A stretch of DNA of 37,951 nucleotides, from positions 1-37,951 of the forward strand of contig CACHXE010000007.1 in the NCBI GenBank assembly GCA_902583785.1, read 5' to 3'. The notes under the pieces were generated by a model that was not told the DNA's origin, did no database searches, and saw only the letters and a program-made list of their open reading frames with translations. Numbering within the stretch: the stretch's first letter is position 1; each line of letters opens with the position of its first letter. Origin of the DNA: an uncultured Pelagibacteraceae bacterium (GTDB lineage: Bacteria; Pseudomonadota; Alphaproteobacteria; Pelagibacterales; Pelagibacteraceae). The translations under genes and the position numbers were made by a program. Below are positions 11,146 through 22,565 of this stretch, in pieces.

Positions 11146-12303
11146 TTATTTAATTGCATTCACAATTTGTTTTGCTGCATCATTTAAGTCGGATGCAGAT
11201 AAAATTTTCAAACCTGACTTATCTAAAATTTTTTTTCCTTGCTCAAAATTAGTACCTGCAAGTCTAACAACCAAAGGAACTTTTATATTGCTTTCTTTAG
11301 CCGCTTCTACTACTCCTTGTGCGAGCACATCGCATCGCATAATTCCTCCAAAAATATTTATTAAAATTCCTTTAACTTTTTTGTCTGATAAAATTAATTT
11401 AAAAGCTGCAATTACTTGTTCTTTTGAAGCACCTCCTCCAACATCAAGAAAATTAGCTGGTTCTTGTCCATATAATTTAATTATATCCATGGTAGCCATT
11501 GCTAATCCAGCGCCATTAACCATACAGCCAATTGAGCCATTTAGTTTTATATAAGCCAAACCAAACTTACTCGCCTCTATCTCGGTTTGCTCCTCTTCAT
11601 TTAAATCTCTCAGCTTTAAAATTTCAGGTCTTCTATACATTGCATTATCATCAAAATTCATTTTTGCGTCTAAACAAACAAGTTTCTTTTGTTTTGTTAT
11701 TATTAGTGGATTTATTTCTATTAGTGAGGCATCTTTTTGTATTAGAATATTATATAAAGCATTTAATAAATTTTTAGCATCTAGTTTTTGTTCGGAATTT
11801 AAAGAAAATGTTTTTATAATTTCGCCTATTTTATCCATTTCAAGATTTTTTTTTAAATCAATTTTAGTGGTAATAATTTTTTCGGGATTTTTTTTTGCTA
11901 CTGTTTCTATATCTACACCTCCTTCGGTGCTGCTTATAAAAACAATATTTGAGCTTTCTCTGTCAACCAAACAGGATAAATATAATTCTTTTTCTATATC
12001 ATATGCCTCTTGAATATAAATTCTTCTAACTTGTTTGCCTTCTGGTCCAGTTTGGTGGGTTACAAGTACCTTTCCAAACATTTTTTTTACTTCCGTTTGA
12101 ATTTTCGATCTATCAACTAATTTTACCCCTCCTGCCTTTCCTCTTCCTCCGGCATGAATTTGGGCCTTTATAACAAGTTTTTGTGAATTGAGAGCTTTTA
12201 TTTTTTCCTCTAAATCTTTGCTTTCAAAAATAACAACACCGTTTGAGACAGGTGCTCCAAATTCTTTTAATAAATCTTTAGCTTGGTGTTCGTGGATATT
12301 CAT
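11146..12303 (-). CDS. sucC: Succinate-CoA ligase beta subunit
   Basis: MNIHEHQAKDLLKEFGAPVSNG, ATP-grasp region, FLDVGGGA, GILINIFGGIMRCD. Confidence 0.97.
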   Translation of the reverse strand: MNIHEHQAKDLLKEFGAPVSNGVVIFESKDLEEKIKALNSQKLVIKAQIHAGGRGKAGGVKLVDRSKIQTEVKKMFGKVLVTHQTGPEGKQVRRIYIQEAYDIEKELYLSCLVDRESSNIVFISSTEGGVDIETVAKKNPEKIITTKIDLKKNLEMDKIGEIIKTFSLNSEQKLDAKNLLNALYNILIQKDASLIEINPLIITKQKKLVCLDAKMNFDDNAMYRRPEILKLRDLNEEEQTEIEASKFGLAYIKLNGSIGCMVNGAGLAMATMDIIKLYGQEPANFLDVGGGASKEQVIAAFKLILSDKKVKGILINIFGGIMRCDVLAQGVVEAAKESNIKVPLVVRLAGTNFEQGKKILDKSGLKILSASDLNDAAKQIVNAIK

Positions 12304-12364
12304 TCTTATGTGGCTTTATACTTTAATTGTTTTGTTTTTTATAGTAAATTTTTGTTGATTTTTA

Positions 12365-14026
12365 ATGATCATAAAGAATATTAATATTTCAAAAAAAATT
12401 ACTCTTTTCCTATTTTTAATCTCACTCTTAATAGGTGTTTTAACATTTAAAGACTATGGCATAGCAGGTGATGAGGATTTTCATAGAGCTATGGGATTCT
12501 ATTGGTTAGATTATATTTTAAACTTTACTCCTTTTCAAAATCTAAAGTATGAGGTTGGAATTAAACTTTCAATGCTTCAATACATGGATTTTCAAGTTAT
12601 CACAAATTCTTATGGTGTGATTTTTGATGTACCTGCTGCACTTCTTGAAGTATTATTTAAAATTGATGATCCAAAAAATTATTTTTATTTTAAACATTTC
12701 TTAACCTTTATAATATTTTTTTTAGGATCAGTTTTTTTTTATAAATTATTAATTAATAGATTTTCAGACGATTTAATTGCTATGATTGGAACTCTATTTT
12801 TTTTTATCTCTCCAAGAATATATGGAAATAGTTTTTATAATCCTAAAGATATAATATTTTTATCTTTAGTATCTATAGCAATATATTACTGCTTCAAATT
12901 ATTTGATAAAATAAGTTATAAAAATTTTTTGATTTTTGCATTATTTTCTGCTTTGGCTACGTCTCAAAGAATATTTGGAATTTTCCTTCCCTTGTCCTTT
13001 CTGGGTTTTTATTTGTTAAGTGTTTTATCAAAAAAAGAGGATATATCTTACTTTCCTGGTATAATATTTTTCTGTATTTCCTTTTTTTTATTTTTAATTT
13101 CATTTTGGCCATATTTATGGAGTGACCCAATTGGAAATTTTTTAACAGCATATAATTATTTTTCTCATCATACACACCTCTTAACATTAAAAATGCTATT
13201 TAATGGAGAATATGTGGCGACAAGTTCTGTTCCTTATGAATATATTATAACTTGGATTACAATTACAACTCCTGCTCTTTATTTATTATTATTTATTATT
13301 GGATACTTTTTTATTTTTAAAAAATTTTTTTTGAATTTTATTAACGTTCAAGAAAAAAGTAGAGATTACGACCTATGGAATAATTCAAGAGAAAAAAAAG
13401 ATTTATTTATAATGTTAAATTTTACTGTTATAATATTTTATCTTATATTAGTTGATGCAAGTATGTTTACTGGGTGGAGGCATCTATATTTTACAAATAT
13501 TTTTATAATTTATATTGCAACTTTTACATTTCATAAAACTAATCTTAGATTGAAAAAAGAAATCTTAAGAAAATTCTTTTTTGGTTTAACCTTTTTTTAT
13601 TTATTTTTTATAGCTTATAAAATGTTTAATTTACATCCTTACCAAAATATTTATTTTAATTCAGTTTTTACTACTTTGGTAAAAAATATTCATGAAAAAT
13701 TTGAAATAGACTATTGGGGTCTTACAGGCAAGAAGGCTCTTGAAAATATTTTAAATTTAGAAAAGAATAATAATTCCGTATCTGTTGCAGTTGCCTCATA
13801 TTTACCTCTTGATATAAGTAAAAAATTACTTAATAAAAATGACAGAGAAAGAATTAAAATCGTGGGTCAAGATTATTTAAATGCAGATTACATATATACA
13901 AATTTCGTGTCAGAAGTGGATAAAAATTATAATGATAAGTATAAAATTCCCACAAACTTTTCAAAAATAAATACTTTCATTAGCAATAATGTTGTAGTTT
14001 ATGAAGTATATAAAAAAAATGAGTAA
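12365..14026 (+). CDS. Polytopic membrane protein, probable GT-C (PMT/ArnT-like) glycosyltransferase
   Basis: 553 aa, many hydrophobic segments, early acidic loop YGIAGDEDFHRAMGF, late HPYQNIYFNSVF...FEIDYWGLTGKK segment. Family assignment is inferred from architecture. Confidence 0.65.
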   Translation: MIIKNINISKKITLFLFLISLLIGVLTFKDYGIAGDEDFHRAMGFYWLDYILNFTPFQNLKYEVGIKLSMLQYMDFQVITNSYGVIFDVPAALLEVLFKIDDPKNYFYFKHFLTFIIFFLGSVFFYKLLINRFSDDLIAMIGTLFFFISPRIYGNSFYNPKDIIFLSLVSIAIYYCFKLFDKISYKNFLIFALFSALATSQRIFGIFLPLSFLGFYLLSVLSKKEDISYFPGIIFFCISFFLFLISFWPYLWSDPIGNFLTAYNYFSHHTHLLTLKMLFNGEYVATSSVPYEYIITWITITTPALYLLLFIIGYFFIFKKFFLNFINVQEKSRDYDLWNNSREKKDLFIMLNFTVIIFYLILVDASMFTGWRHLYFTNIFIIYIATFTFHKTNLRLKKEILRKFFFGLTFFYLFFIAYKMFNLHPYQNIYFNSVFTTLVKNIHEKFEIDYWGLTGKKALENILNLEKNNNSVSVAVASYLPLDISKKLLNKNDRERIKIVGQDYLNADYIYTNFVSEVDKNYNDKYKIPTNFSKINTFISNNVVVYEVYKKNE

Positions 14027-14029
14027 AAT

Positions 14030-14293
14030 ATGAAAATTTTTGTTTATAAAACTTTATTTGTTATGGTTTGTGTACTCGTACTTTTCCAGTTAACCATTGG
14101 AGCAAAAATCAAAGAATTGAAAAATGAAATAGGAAATTTGAAATCTCAAGAAAATATTAGCTTCGTAAAGGAAAAAATTCGAGATGAACTTAAAAGCGCT
14201 ACTGAAAAAGATAACTATTTAACCCCAGAAGATGCAAAATTAATAAATGATTTTATTAATAAGATAAAACAAGAGTTGTCTGAAACCAAGTAA
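14030..14293 (+). CDS. Small protein with N-terminal TM/signal segment and charged, probably helical tail
   Basis: 87 aa; hydrophobic LFVMVCVLVLFQLTIGA then KIKELKNEIGNLKSQENIS...; 3 bp after the preceding gene. Confidence 0.55.
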   Translation: MKIFVYKTLFVMVCVLVLFQLTIGAKIKELKNEIGNLKSQENISFVKEKIRDELKSATEKDNYLTPEDAKLINDFINKIKQELSETK

Positions 14294-14312
14294 ATTTTTA
14301 ATAAGATAAAAA

Positions 14313-15116
14313 ATGTTTAAATTGTTAAAAAAAATCAAGTTTGATGAAAAAGAAAATAGAATGTCAAATGTTGCCATGGAAGAGGTAATAGAAAATTTTT
14401 CAAAAAATAAAAATAAAAACCTTAAATATTTACTTTCTAAAAGATATTCTTGGATGAATGATTTTATCGAAAAAAATGATATTGGATTAGAAATAGGAGC
14501 TGGCTCAGGTCTATCAAAAAAATTTATTAACAATAAAAATTTGAAGATAAGTGATTTTTCCGAACATCAGCATTTGGATTTTAAAAATGTTGATGCTCAA
14601 AAAATGGAATTTAAGGAAAATACTTTTGATTATGTTATTGCCTCTAACATGATTCACCACATACCATACCCAATTAAATTATTTAATGAAACTAACAGAA
14701 TACTAAAAAAAAACGGAAAACTTATTATACAAGAAGCTTATTGTTCAATTCTTTTTCAGCTTATAACAATTTTAATGAAGCACGAAGGTTTTGATTTTAC
14801 AGTAGATCCATGGAGTAAAACAGCACCAGTCACGGATGACAAAAATGTTTGGGCAGGAAATATAGCAGTTAGTAATATGATATTTGATGATAAAAAAAAT
14901 TTCGAAGAAAAAATTGGAAATTTATTCAAAATAGAACATGACAAAATTTATGAATCTTTACTATTCCTAAATTCAGGAGGGGTACACTCCACAACTTTTT
15001 ACATTCCTATGAATTTAACTATGCTTAAAATATTAGATGGGGTAGATAATATTTTAACAAAATTTTTTCCAAAAATTTTTGCAATGGGAAGACAAATAGT
15101 CTTAAGAAAGATTTAG
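14313..15116 (+). CDS. Class I SAM-dependent methyltransferase
   Basis: Motif I IGLEIGAGSGLSKKF, then FDYVIASNMIHHIPYPIKLFNETNRILKKNGKLIIQE. Confidence 0.8.
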   Translation: MFKLLKKIKFDEKENRMSNVAMEEVIENFSKNKNKNLKYLLSKRYSWMNDFIEKNDIGLEIGAGSGLSKKFINNKNLKISDFSEHQHLDFKNVDAQKMEFKENTFDYVIASNMIHHIPYPIKLFNETNRILKKNGKLIIQEAYCSILFQLITILMKHEGFDFTVDPWSKTAPVTDDKNVWAGNIAVSNMIFDDKKNFEEKIGNLFKIEHDKIYESLLFLNSGGVHSTTFYIPMNLTMLKILDGVDNILTKFFPKIFAMGRQIVLRKI

Positions 15117-16673
15117 ATCATCACATTTTTTTAAGGTAAAGCTCGAAATATTTTCATTTAATTCTTTTTCTACAAAACAGTTAAGATCTATATAGTCATA
15201 AATATTTTTATTTTTAACGGGAGAAATGGTATAAATAACCTCAATATTATTATTTACTAAAATTTTTTGAAAAAGATTTTTATAACTTATCAAATACTTA
15301 TTGCCAATTTGGGGATAATCTGTTCCGTCAAAAACATGCCATCTGGTTGTTGAGAAAAATTGCTGCTCCAAAATAACTGATAGAAAAGGATAATTACTCA
15401 AAACCATTTTTTTTCTTTTATCATTTTTAAGTATATTTTTTATTTCATTTATTTTTTTAATTTCAAATTCTGGATTTTCTTGGTATTGAGGAGTAATCCA
15501 TTTTAAGCCTAATAACTTGTTGTCAATTTTTTTTGCATCTACTGCTATATTAAGATTTGCATTTATAAGTTCGTGAAACTTTCTACCTTCATTAAACCTT
15601 AAATGATATTTAGTTGTGACGAAAATACAAAAAATTATAATTATGTAGTAAAAAACTTTTTTTGTTGTTTTCATATAAATATGTAAAAATCCAGCTAGAA
15701 GTGGGATGAGAAAAAAAATAAATATTTGATTTCTTGTCAGAATTTGGTGAAATATTAAGGCAATTGTAAAAAAAAATATAATTAAAAAATAATATAATTC
15801 TTTTTTCTTATAGTATTTTTTAAAATTTAAAAAATCTTTAATGTTTATATAAATTAAAATTCCTAATATTATAAAAATAAATTTAAAGTTTCCAAAAACT
15901 CCTAATGGCGATATATTCATTAAACTCTGTATTCTTCCTTTGCCTATACTTTGGGGGTAAAGAATATATTGCTCAATAAATGAGGATAGGCTTATTCCAT
16001 TTATTAATCCAAAAAAAAATAAAAAAATAATTAAAAATGTACCTGTAAAAAATGATATTAAAATTGGTTTTAATTTTTTTTGTTCAAAAAAATAAAAACA
16101 CAATATAAGTATAATTGGTATCATTATATATGCTGAAGGAACTTGCTTAGATAAAAAGGCGCAGAAGAAAAAAACTGGAAATAAAATCCAGTATAAATTT
16201 TTTTCATCTTTTATGCCAAGCAAAATAGAATAAATTCCAAGTAAAGATAGAAAGGCTGAGTGATGATCTACAAATGGCGTTCCGCTTGATGGATAGGCCA
16301 ATATGGAAAAAAGAAATGAGTAAATAAAGCTATAGTAGGTATTAATTTTAAAACTTCTAAAAACTAAAAATGTTATAATAGTTAATATTCCATTAAAAAA
16401 TGATGCATGAAAAACATATGATTTCCAGTTTACTCCGAACAAGTAAAAAAACAGGCCTTGGATATAATCAATAAAAGGACCAGATATAACCCAATAGTTT
16501 TTAAAAGGATGTTCCCCAGAAAGAATCCTAAAGCCTGTCTCAAAATGTGCAAAGCTATCATGAGGAAAGGCACCTCTGTTCCCGTAATACTGGTTAAATA
16601 AAACGGAAAATAAAAATAAAAAAATTATGGCCAAAAATTCTTTTTTAATAAAAAAATCTCTCACTTTGTCCAT
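15102..16673 (-). CDS. Polytopic membrane protein, probable GT-C (family 39-like) glycosyltransferase
   Basis: 523 aa, many TM segments, first luminal loop NRGAFPHDSFAHFETGFRILSGEHPFKNYW, C-terminal soluble segment ending ISSFTLKKC. Confidence 0.6.
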   Translation of the reverse strand: MDKVRDFFIKKEFLAIIFLFLFSVLFNQYYGNRGAFPHDSFAHFETGFRILSGEHPFKNYWVISGPFIDYIQGLFFYLFGVNWKSYVFHASFFNGILTIITFLVFRSFKINTYYSFIYSFLFSILAYPSSGTPFVDHHSAFLSLLGIYSILLGIKDEKNLYWILFPVFFFCAFLSKQVPSAYIMIPIILILCFYFFEQKKLKPILISFFTGTFLIIFLFFFGLINGISLSSFIEQYILYPQSIGKGRIQSLMNISPLGVFGNFKFIFIILGILIYINIKDFLNFKKYYKKKELYYFLIIFFFTIALIFHQILTRNQIFIFFLIPLLAGFLHIYMKTTKKVFYYIIIIFCIFVTTKYHLRFNEGRKFHELINANLNIAVDAKKIDNKLLGLKWITPQYQENPEFEIKKINEIKNILKNDKRKKMVLSNYPFLSVILEQQFFSTTRWHVFDGTDYPQIGNKYLISYKNLFQKILVNNNIEVIYTISPVKNKNIYDYIDLNCFVEKELNENISSFTLKKCDDLNLS

Positions 16674-16677
16674 AAAT

Positions 16678-17508
16678 TTATTTTTTAATTATTAACTTCA
16701 TATAAGGAAAAGGAATTTTAAGAATGTTAAAAATTAATTTATCAATCATTAAAAGTTTGGATATTTTAGCTAAAGTTCCAGCAATCCCTTGTCTTTTTTT
16801 AAAAGCGTTGTCACTATTTAATCTATCAAGCATTCTTGTCTTTATACTATCATCTAAAAAATAATTATAATTATTTTTTTTCAGAATACTTTCAATTTTT
16901 TTTCTTCCTAAAAAACTTAAACCATCCCATAGCCCCTTTTCATTTTCTTTTATTTCAAGATTCGTAATCTTTGAATTAAATATAAATTTTGTAATTTTTT
17001 TATTTATAATAATCGGTATTACAAAATGAGGTTCATAAGGAAAATCATAGTTAGGGCAAAGTATTATATTTAGGCCCTCTTTATTCAATAAATTATGAGT
17101 ATTGATTAAATATTGAAGTTGATCTGATACATGCTCAAATACATTAACAGAAAATATCAAATCAAATTTTTTATCACTCTTAAATTTTTCTACATCTATA
17201 TTTTCTACTACAATATTATGGCCATCATTATTGAGATTATTAGTTATTTTTTTATAATTGTGATAACCACTTACATTTGGGTCAATTCCTGAGAATGTAA
17301 TATTTGGAAAGTGTTCCTTTAATTCATTTAAAAGTATACCTGTTCCAGATCCAATTTCTAAAACTGAAGAGATATTATTTTTTTTTAAAAAGTTAAAAAT
17401 TTCTGAAAAGCCAAAAACAACATCGGTTAAGACAAAATCACAATAATGTTCATCATTATCAAAATATTTTAAATATTTTTTCTTAAGATTTGTATAATCC
17501 AATAACAT
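16678..17508 (-). CDS. Class I SAM-dependent methyltransferase
   Basis: VLEIGSGTGILLNELKEHFPNITFSGIDPN motif I, FDLIFSVNVFEHVSD, LNKEGLNIILCPNY. Confidence 0.8.
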   Translation of the reverse strand: MLLDYTNLKKKYLKYFDNDEHYCDFVLTDVVFGFSEIFNFLKKNNISSVLEIGSGTGILLNELKEHFPNITFSGIDPNVSGYHNYKKITNNLNNDGHNIVVENIDVEKFKSDKKFDLIFSVNVFEHVSDQLQYLINTHNLLNKEGLNIILCPNYDFPYEPHFVIPIIINKKITKFIFNSKITNLEIKENEKGLWDGLSFLGRKKIESILKKNNYNYFLDDSIKTRMLDRLNSDNAFKKRQGIAGTLAKISKLLMIDKLIFNILKIPFPYMKLIIKK

Positions 17509-17529
17509 TTATACTTTTGGTTTTAAACT

Positions 17530-18489
17530 TTAAATTAAAGAATTATCAATTTTTTTTGCAGCTTCAAATAATTCTTGGACTGCTTTAATTGATTTATCAA
17601 ATTGCTTTTTTTCATCTTGAGACAATTCTATATTAATAATTTCTTCAACACCATCTTTTCCAATTTTTACAGGAACTCCAACATAAAGATCTTTGACGCC
17701 ATACTCTCCATTTAAGTAGGCTGCGCAGGGTAATTCTTTTTTCATATTTTTTAAGTAACTTTCAGCCATTTCGAAGCCTGATGCAGCAGGCGCATAAAAT
17801 GCCGAACCTTTTTCTAAAAATTTTACAATCTCTGCTCCACCTGTTTGAGTTCTTTTAACTATGGATTGAACTTTCTCGTTTTTAATCTTTCCTTCTTTTA
17901 TTAATTCTGTAAGAAGTTTTCCATTTATTTTTGTATGATTTACCATAGCTACCATAGTATCTCCATGTCCACCCAAAACTAAAGTATCTATTTTTTTTAT
18001 TGAAACATTTAGTTCTTGAGATAAAAAATATTTGAATCTTGAGGAGTCCAATATCCCTGCCATACCTACAACCATATTTTTAGGTAATCCAGAAAATTTT
18101 TGGAATGCCATAACTATTACATCAAGTGGATTAGTAATGCATATAACAAATGCTTTGGGTGAGTTTTTTTTTATTCCCTCTGCTACTTGCTTAATAATTT
18201 TTAAATTTGTTCCCAATAAGTCATCTCTACTCATTCCTGGTTTTCTTGGAACTCCTGCGGTTATTATTATTACATCAGAATCTTTTATATCTTGGTAATT
18301 ATTTGTGCCTTTTAAATTTACATCAAAACCTTCAACACCAGAGGATTGAGCAATATCTAAAGCTTTCCCCTTTGCAATACCTTCTGCTACATCAAATAAT
18401 ACTACATCCGCCAATTCTTTTATTGCAATTAAATGCGCCAATGTTCCACCAATTTGACCAGCACCTATTAAAGAGATTTTTTTTTTCAT
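17530..18489 (-). CDS. mdh: Malate dehydrogenase
   Basis: [44 protein letters not shown]. Confidence 0.96.
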   Translation of the reverse strand: MKKKISLIGAGQIGGTLAHLIAIKELADVVLFDVAEGIAKGKALDIAQSSGVEGFDVNLKGTNNYQDIKDSDVIIITAGVPRKPGMSRDDLLGTNLKIIKQVAEGIKKNSPKAFVICITNPLDVIVMAFQKFSGLPKNMVVGMAGILDSSRFKYFLSQELNVSIKKIDTLVLGGHGDTMVAMVNHTKINGKLLTELIKEGKIKNEKVQSIVKRTQTGGAEIVKFLEKGSAFYAPAASGFEMAESYLKNMKKELPCAAYLNGEYGVKDLYVGVPVKIGKDGVEEIINIELSQDEKKQFDKSIKAVQELFEAAKKIDNSLI

Positions 18490-18490
18490 A

Positions 18491-19984
18491 TTACTTCATT
18501 GTCGGCATTACAAATTCTGGGTCAGATTTTACTCCTGATGGCCATCTAGATGTTATGGTTTTTAATTTTGTATAAAATCTTACTCCTTCAGGACCATGCA
18601 TGTGTTGATCACCAAAAAGAGATCTTTTCCACCCCCCAAAACTATGGAATGCGACTGGGACTGGAATTGGAATATTAATTCCTACCATTCCAATTTGCAC
18701 GTGACTTGCAAAAGATCTTCCTGTATCACCATCTCTTGTAAATATACTAACGCCATTACCGAATTCATGATCATTAACTAGTTCGAGTGCCTCATCGTAA
18801 TCCTTGGCCCTTACAACTGATAAGACTGGACCAAATATTTCCTCTTTATAAATTCTCATATTCTTTTTCACGTTATCAAATAAACACCCGCCCATATAAA
18901 AACCTTTGTCATATCCTTGTAATTTTAATTTCCTGCCATCTACTACTAGTTTTGCTCCTTCTTTTACACCGAGGTCGACATATCCTTTTACTTTTTCTAA
19001 ATGTTCTTTTGTGACTAAAGGACCCATTTCAGATTTTTTGTCTAACCCTGGTCCAACTTTTAAAGACTCGACCTTCTTAGATAAATTTTTTACTAGTGGA
19101 TCACCTATTTTTCCAACCGCAACTGCTACAGATTGAGCCATACACCTTTCTCCAGCTGAACCATAAGCGGCACCCATCAAACCATTCACTGCTTGGTCCA
19201 AATCGCAATCAGGCATTACTACACAATGATTTTTGGCTCCTCCAAGAGCTTGAACACGCTTTTCATTTTTTGCACAATTTTCATAGATATATTTTGCGAT
19301 AGGGGTTGAGCCTACAAAACTTACCGCTGAAATATCTTTGTTGTTTATAATTGCATCAACTGCCTCTTTGTCTCCATTCACAACATTAAAAACCCCAGGA
19401 GGCAAACCGGCTTCTAAAAATAATTCCGCTAATCTCATTGAACAAGTAGGATCTTTTTCTGATGGCTTTAAAACGAATGAATTTCCACAAGCTATCGCCA
19501 CTGGGAACATCCACATCGGAACCATTGCAGGAAAATTAAAAGGTGTAATTCCCGCACAGACACCTAGTGGTTGTCTCATAGACCAGCTATCAACATTCGT
19601 ACCAACATTCTCGGTAAATTCTCCCTTTAAGAGTTGTGGTATACCACACGCAAATTCGACTACTTCTAATCCGCGCGTTAAAGAACCTTTTGCATCCTCA
19701 TAAACTTTTCCATGTTCTGAAACAATGATTTTTGTTAATTCGTCTGAATTTTTTTCGATCAATTCTTTAAACTTAAATAATATTCTTGATCTTGATAAAG
19801 GGGTTTTTTGAGACCAGTTTACAAATGCTTTTTTTGCAACTAAAACAGCCTTGTTAACATCTTCTGTTGAGGCCAGACTAACTGTTGAACTCTGTTCTCC
19901 TGTAGCTGGATTAAAAACTTTTCCATTTCTTTTTGATGTTCCTTTAAATTTCTTTCCATCAACAAAATGTTGGATTGAGTTCAT
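18491..19984 (-). CDS. mmsA: CoA-acylating methylmalonate-semialdehyde dehydrogenase
   Basis: 497 aa aldehyde dehydrogenase; [62 protein letters not shown]. Confidence 0.92.
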   Translation of the reverse strand: MNSIQHFVDGKKFKGTSKRNGKVFNPATGEQSSTVSLASTEDVNKAVLVAKKAFVNWSQKTPLSRSRILFKFKELIEKNSDELTKIIVSEHGKVYEDAKGSLTRGLEVVEFACGIPQLLKGEFTENVGTNVDSWSMRQPLGVCAGITPFNFPAMVPMWMFPVAIACGNSFVLKPSEKDPTCSMRLAELFLEAGLPPGVFNVVNGDKEAVDAIINNKDISAVSFVGSTPIAKYIYENCAKNEKRVQALGGAKNHCVVMPDCDLDQAVNGLMGAAYGSAGERCMAQSVAVAVGKIGDPLVKNLSKKVESLKVGPGLDKKSEMGPLVTKEHLEKVKGYVDLGVKEGAKLVVDGRKLKLQGYDKGFYMGGCLFDNVKKNMRIYKEEIFGPVLSVVRAKDYDEALELVNDHEFGNGVSIFTRDGDTGRSFASHVQIGMVGINIPIPVPVAFHSFGGWKRSLFGDQHMHGPEGVRFYTKLKTITSRWPSGVKSDPEFVMPTMK

Positions 19985-20007
19985 TGCTACAATGATTAAT
20001 TAAGCTT

Positions 20008-20784
20008 TTAGCTTGTTGCAAGCATTTTTTTTATAGAGCCTATAGCTTTGGCTGGATTTAAACCTTTAGGGCACGAATTTGTACAGTTCATAATTGTATG
20101 GCATCTATACAATTTTAGCTCGTCAGCAACTTTTTTTAATCTAGCTTTTCTTTCTTCATCCCTACTATCCACTATCCATCTGTAAGCTTGTAATAAAACA
20201 GCTGGACCTAAATATTTATCACCGTTCCACCAATAGCTTGGGCATGAAGTCGAACAACATGCACATAGTATACACTCGTAATATCCATCTAGTTTTGCCC
20301 TATCTTCTTGTGACTGTTTAATTTCAGCAGAAGTTTTTTCACCAACTTTTGTTTTTAACCATGGTTCAACTGACTCGTATTGTTTATATAATGTGCTTAG
20401 GTCTCCAACTAAATCTTTAACAACTTTTAAGTGAGGAAGAGGATATATATTTAATTCTCCTTTGATATCAGAGTGTGATTTTATACACGACAAAGTATTG
20501 ACACCATCAACATTCATGGCGCAAGAACCACAAACACCATGAGCACAAGATCTTCTAAAAGTTAAGGTAGAGTCAATTTCATTTTTTATTTTGAAAAGAA
20601 CATCAAGAACTTTTGGTCCACATTCATTTAAGTCTACCTCAAAAGTATCAATTCTAGGATTTTCTTTTGAAGATGGGTTCCATCTGTATACATTTACTTT
20701 TTTTAAATTTTTTGATCCAGAGTTATCTTTATAGTATTTGCCTTTTAAAATTTTAGAATTTTTAGGAAGGCTAAATTGAGTCAT
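20008..20784 (-). CDS. sdhB: Succinate dehydrogenase iron-sulfur subunit
   Basis: [48 protein letters not shown] cluster ligands. Confidence 0.97.
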   Translation of the reverse strand: MTQFSLPKNSKILKGKYYKDNSGSKNLKKVNVYRWNPSSKENPRIDTFEVDLNECGPKVLDVLFKIKNEIDSTLTFRRSCAHGVCGSCAMNVDGVNTLSCIKSHSDIKGELNIYPLPHLKVVKDLVGDLSTLYKQYESVEPWLKTKVGEKTSAEIKQSQEDRAKLDGYYECILCACCSTSCPSYWWNGDKYLGPAVLLQAYRWIVDSRDEERKARLKKVADELKLYRCHTIMNCTNSCPKGLNPAKAIGSIKKMLATS

Positions 20785-22559
20785 TAATAAACTCTCTCTC
20801 TTGGTGGAAAGTATTGAACATCATTTGTTAAAGTTCTAGAATGTACTGGCCTATATTCGACTTTAACGTTATTTCCTTTTTGCCATGCCAATGTATGGGT
20901 CATATATTTATTATCATCCCTTTTTTTGAAATCTTCTCTTGCATGAGCTCCTCTACTTTCTTTTCTGTGATACGCTGAATCAATTGTGGTCATAGCCTGT
21001 CTGATTAAATTATCGAATTCTAATGTTTCAACTAAATCAGTGTTAAATAATAATGACTTATCTGAAACTGATATATCTTGCATTCCCTCAAAGGGTTTTC
21101 TGATTTGATCCATTCCTTCTTTTAATGTTTTTTCAGTTCTAAAAACGGCACATTTGGATTGCATAGTTTTCTGCATTGATAACCTTAATTCAGATGTTTT
21201 GGTAGAGCCCTTTGAATTACGAAGCTTATCAAAACGATCTAAACATTTATCTGTTTCACTTTGAGGTAATTCCTCATGGGGAGTTCCGGGTTTTACAAGT
21301 TCTGCAGCTCGGTTGGCAGCAGATTTTCCAAAAACTACTAGGTCAATTAATGAATTTGATCCTAATCTATTAGCGCCATGAACTGAAACACATGCTGCTT
21401 CTCCTATTGCCATCAAGCCCGGTACTGTGGACTCTTTACCATTTAATGTAAGAACTTCCGCTTTGTAATTTGTCGGAATTCCTCCCATATTATAATGAAC
21501 AGTTGGAACCACTGGGATTGGATCCTTTCTTACGTCGACTTCACAAAAGGTTTTGGCAGATTCTGCTATTCCAGGCAATCTTTCTTCGATAACTTTTGGG
21601 TCTAAATGATCAAGGTGAAGATTTACATAATCTTTATTTTTTCCAACTCCTCTACCTTCATTTATCTCGACTGCTATTGATCTACTCACTACATCCCTTG
21701 ATGCTAAATCTTTTGCCTTTGGAGCATACTTCTCCATAAATCTTTCTCCTTTTGAATTCAAAAGAAAGCCGCCTTCTCCTCTAACACCTTCGGATATTAA
21801 AGTTCCAACCCCATAAATTCCTGTGGGATGAAACTGAACAAACTCCATGTCTTGTAATGGAAGTCCTGCTCTTAAAGCCATAGCATTTCCATCTCCAGTA
21901 CATGTATGAGCGGATGTTGCTGTATAATAAACCTTGCCATACCCTCCAGTCGCAAGAATAGTTATATGTGATCTAAATCTATGAATAGTACCGTCATTCA
22001 AATTCCAAGCTATTAGGCCCTTACATTCTCCATTTTTCATTAACAGGTCTAGCGCAAAATACTCTATAAAAAATTCTGTATTATGTTTTAGGGCTTGTCC
22101 ATATAAAGTATGTAAAATTGCATGTCCCGTTCTATCAGCAGCAGCACATGTTCTTTGCACTGATTCATTTCCATAATTTTTGGTCATTCCCCCAAAAGCA
22201 CGTTGATAAATTTTTCCATCCTTTGTTCTGCTAAATGGAACACCATATTTTTCTAATTCGATCACAGCTTTTGGTGCTTCTTTACAAAGATGCTCTATAG
22301 CATCTTGATCTCCTAGCCAGTCAGACCCTTTGACGGTGTCATACATGTGCCATCTCCAGTCATCTTCACCCATGTTTCCAAGAGCAGCAGAAATACCACC
22401 TTGTGCTGCAGAAGTATGACTTCTTGTTGGAAATACTTTAGATATGCATGCAGTTTTTAGTCCAGCCTCTGAAAGACCCACAGCAGCTCTTAATCCAGAT
22501 CCGCCAGCTCCGAGGACTACTACATCATATTCGTGATCTACAATCTTATATTTGCTCAT
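20784..22559 (-). CDS. sdhA: Succinate dehydrogenase flavoprotein subunit
   Basis: [65 protein letters not shown]. Confidence 0.98.
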   Translation of the reverse strand: MSKYKIVDHEYDVVVLGAGGSGLRAAVGLSEAGLKTACISKVFPTRSHTSAAQGGISAALGNMGEDDWRWHMYDTVKGSDWLGDQDAIEHLCKEAPKAVIELEKYGVPFSRTKDGKIYQRAFGGMTKNYGNESVQRTCAAADRTGHAILHTLYGQALKHNTEFFIEYFALDLLMKNGECKGLIAWNLNDGTIHRFRSHITILATGGYGKVYYTATSAHTCTGDGNAMALRAGLPLQDMEFVQFHPTGIYGVGTLISEGVRGEGGFLLNSKGERFMEKYAPKAKDLASRDVVSRSIAVEINEGRGVGKNKDYVNLHLDHLDPKVIEERLPGIAESAKTFCEVDVRKDPIPVVPTVHYNMGGIPTNYKAEVLTLNGKESTVPGLMAIGEAACVSVHGANRLGSNSLIDLVVFGKSAANRAAELVKPGTPHEELPQSETDKCLDRFDKLRNSKGSTKTSELRLSMQKTMQSKCAVFRTEKTLKEGMDQIRKPFEGMQDISVSDKSLLFNTDLVETLEFDNLIRQAMTTIDSAYHRKESRGAHAREDFKKRDDNKYMTHTLAWQKGNNVKVEYRPVHSRTLTNDVQYFPPRERVY

Positions 22560-22565
22560 AAAATT

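Noticed and set aside
14256-14311. 14-bp direct repeat ttaataagataaaa at 14256-14269 and 14298-14311
   Set aside because: Short, very AT-rich and likely by chance; no flanking mobile-element features.
18207-19703. Cluster of plus-strand ORFs (18207-18575, 18596-18781, 18787-19014, 18906-19136, 19096-19302, 19338-19703) opposite mdh/mmsA
   Set aside because: They are antisense to well-supported core genes, with low-complexity His/Leu/Ser-rich translations; shadow ORFs.
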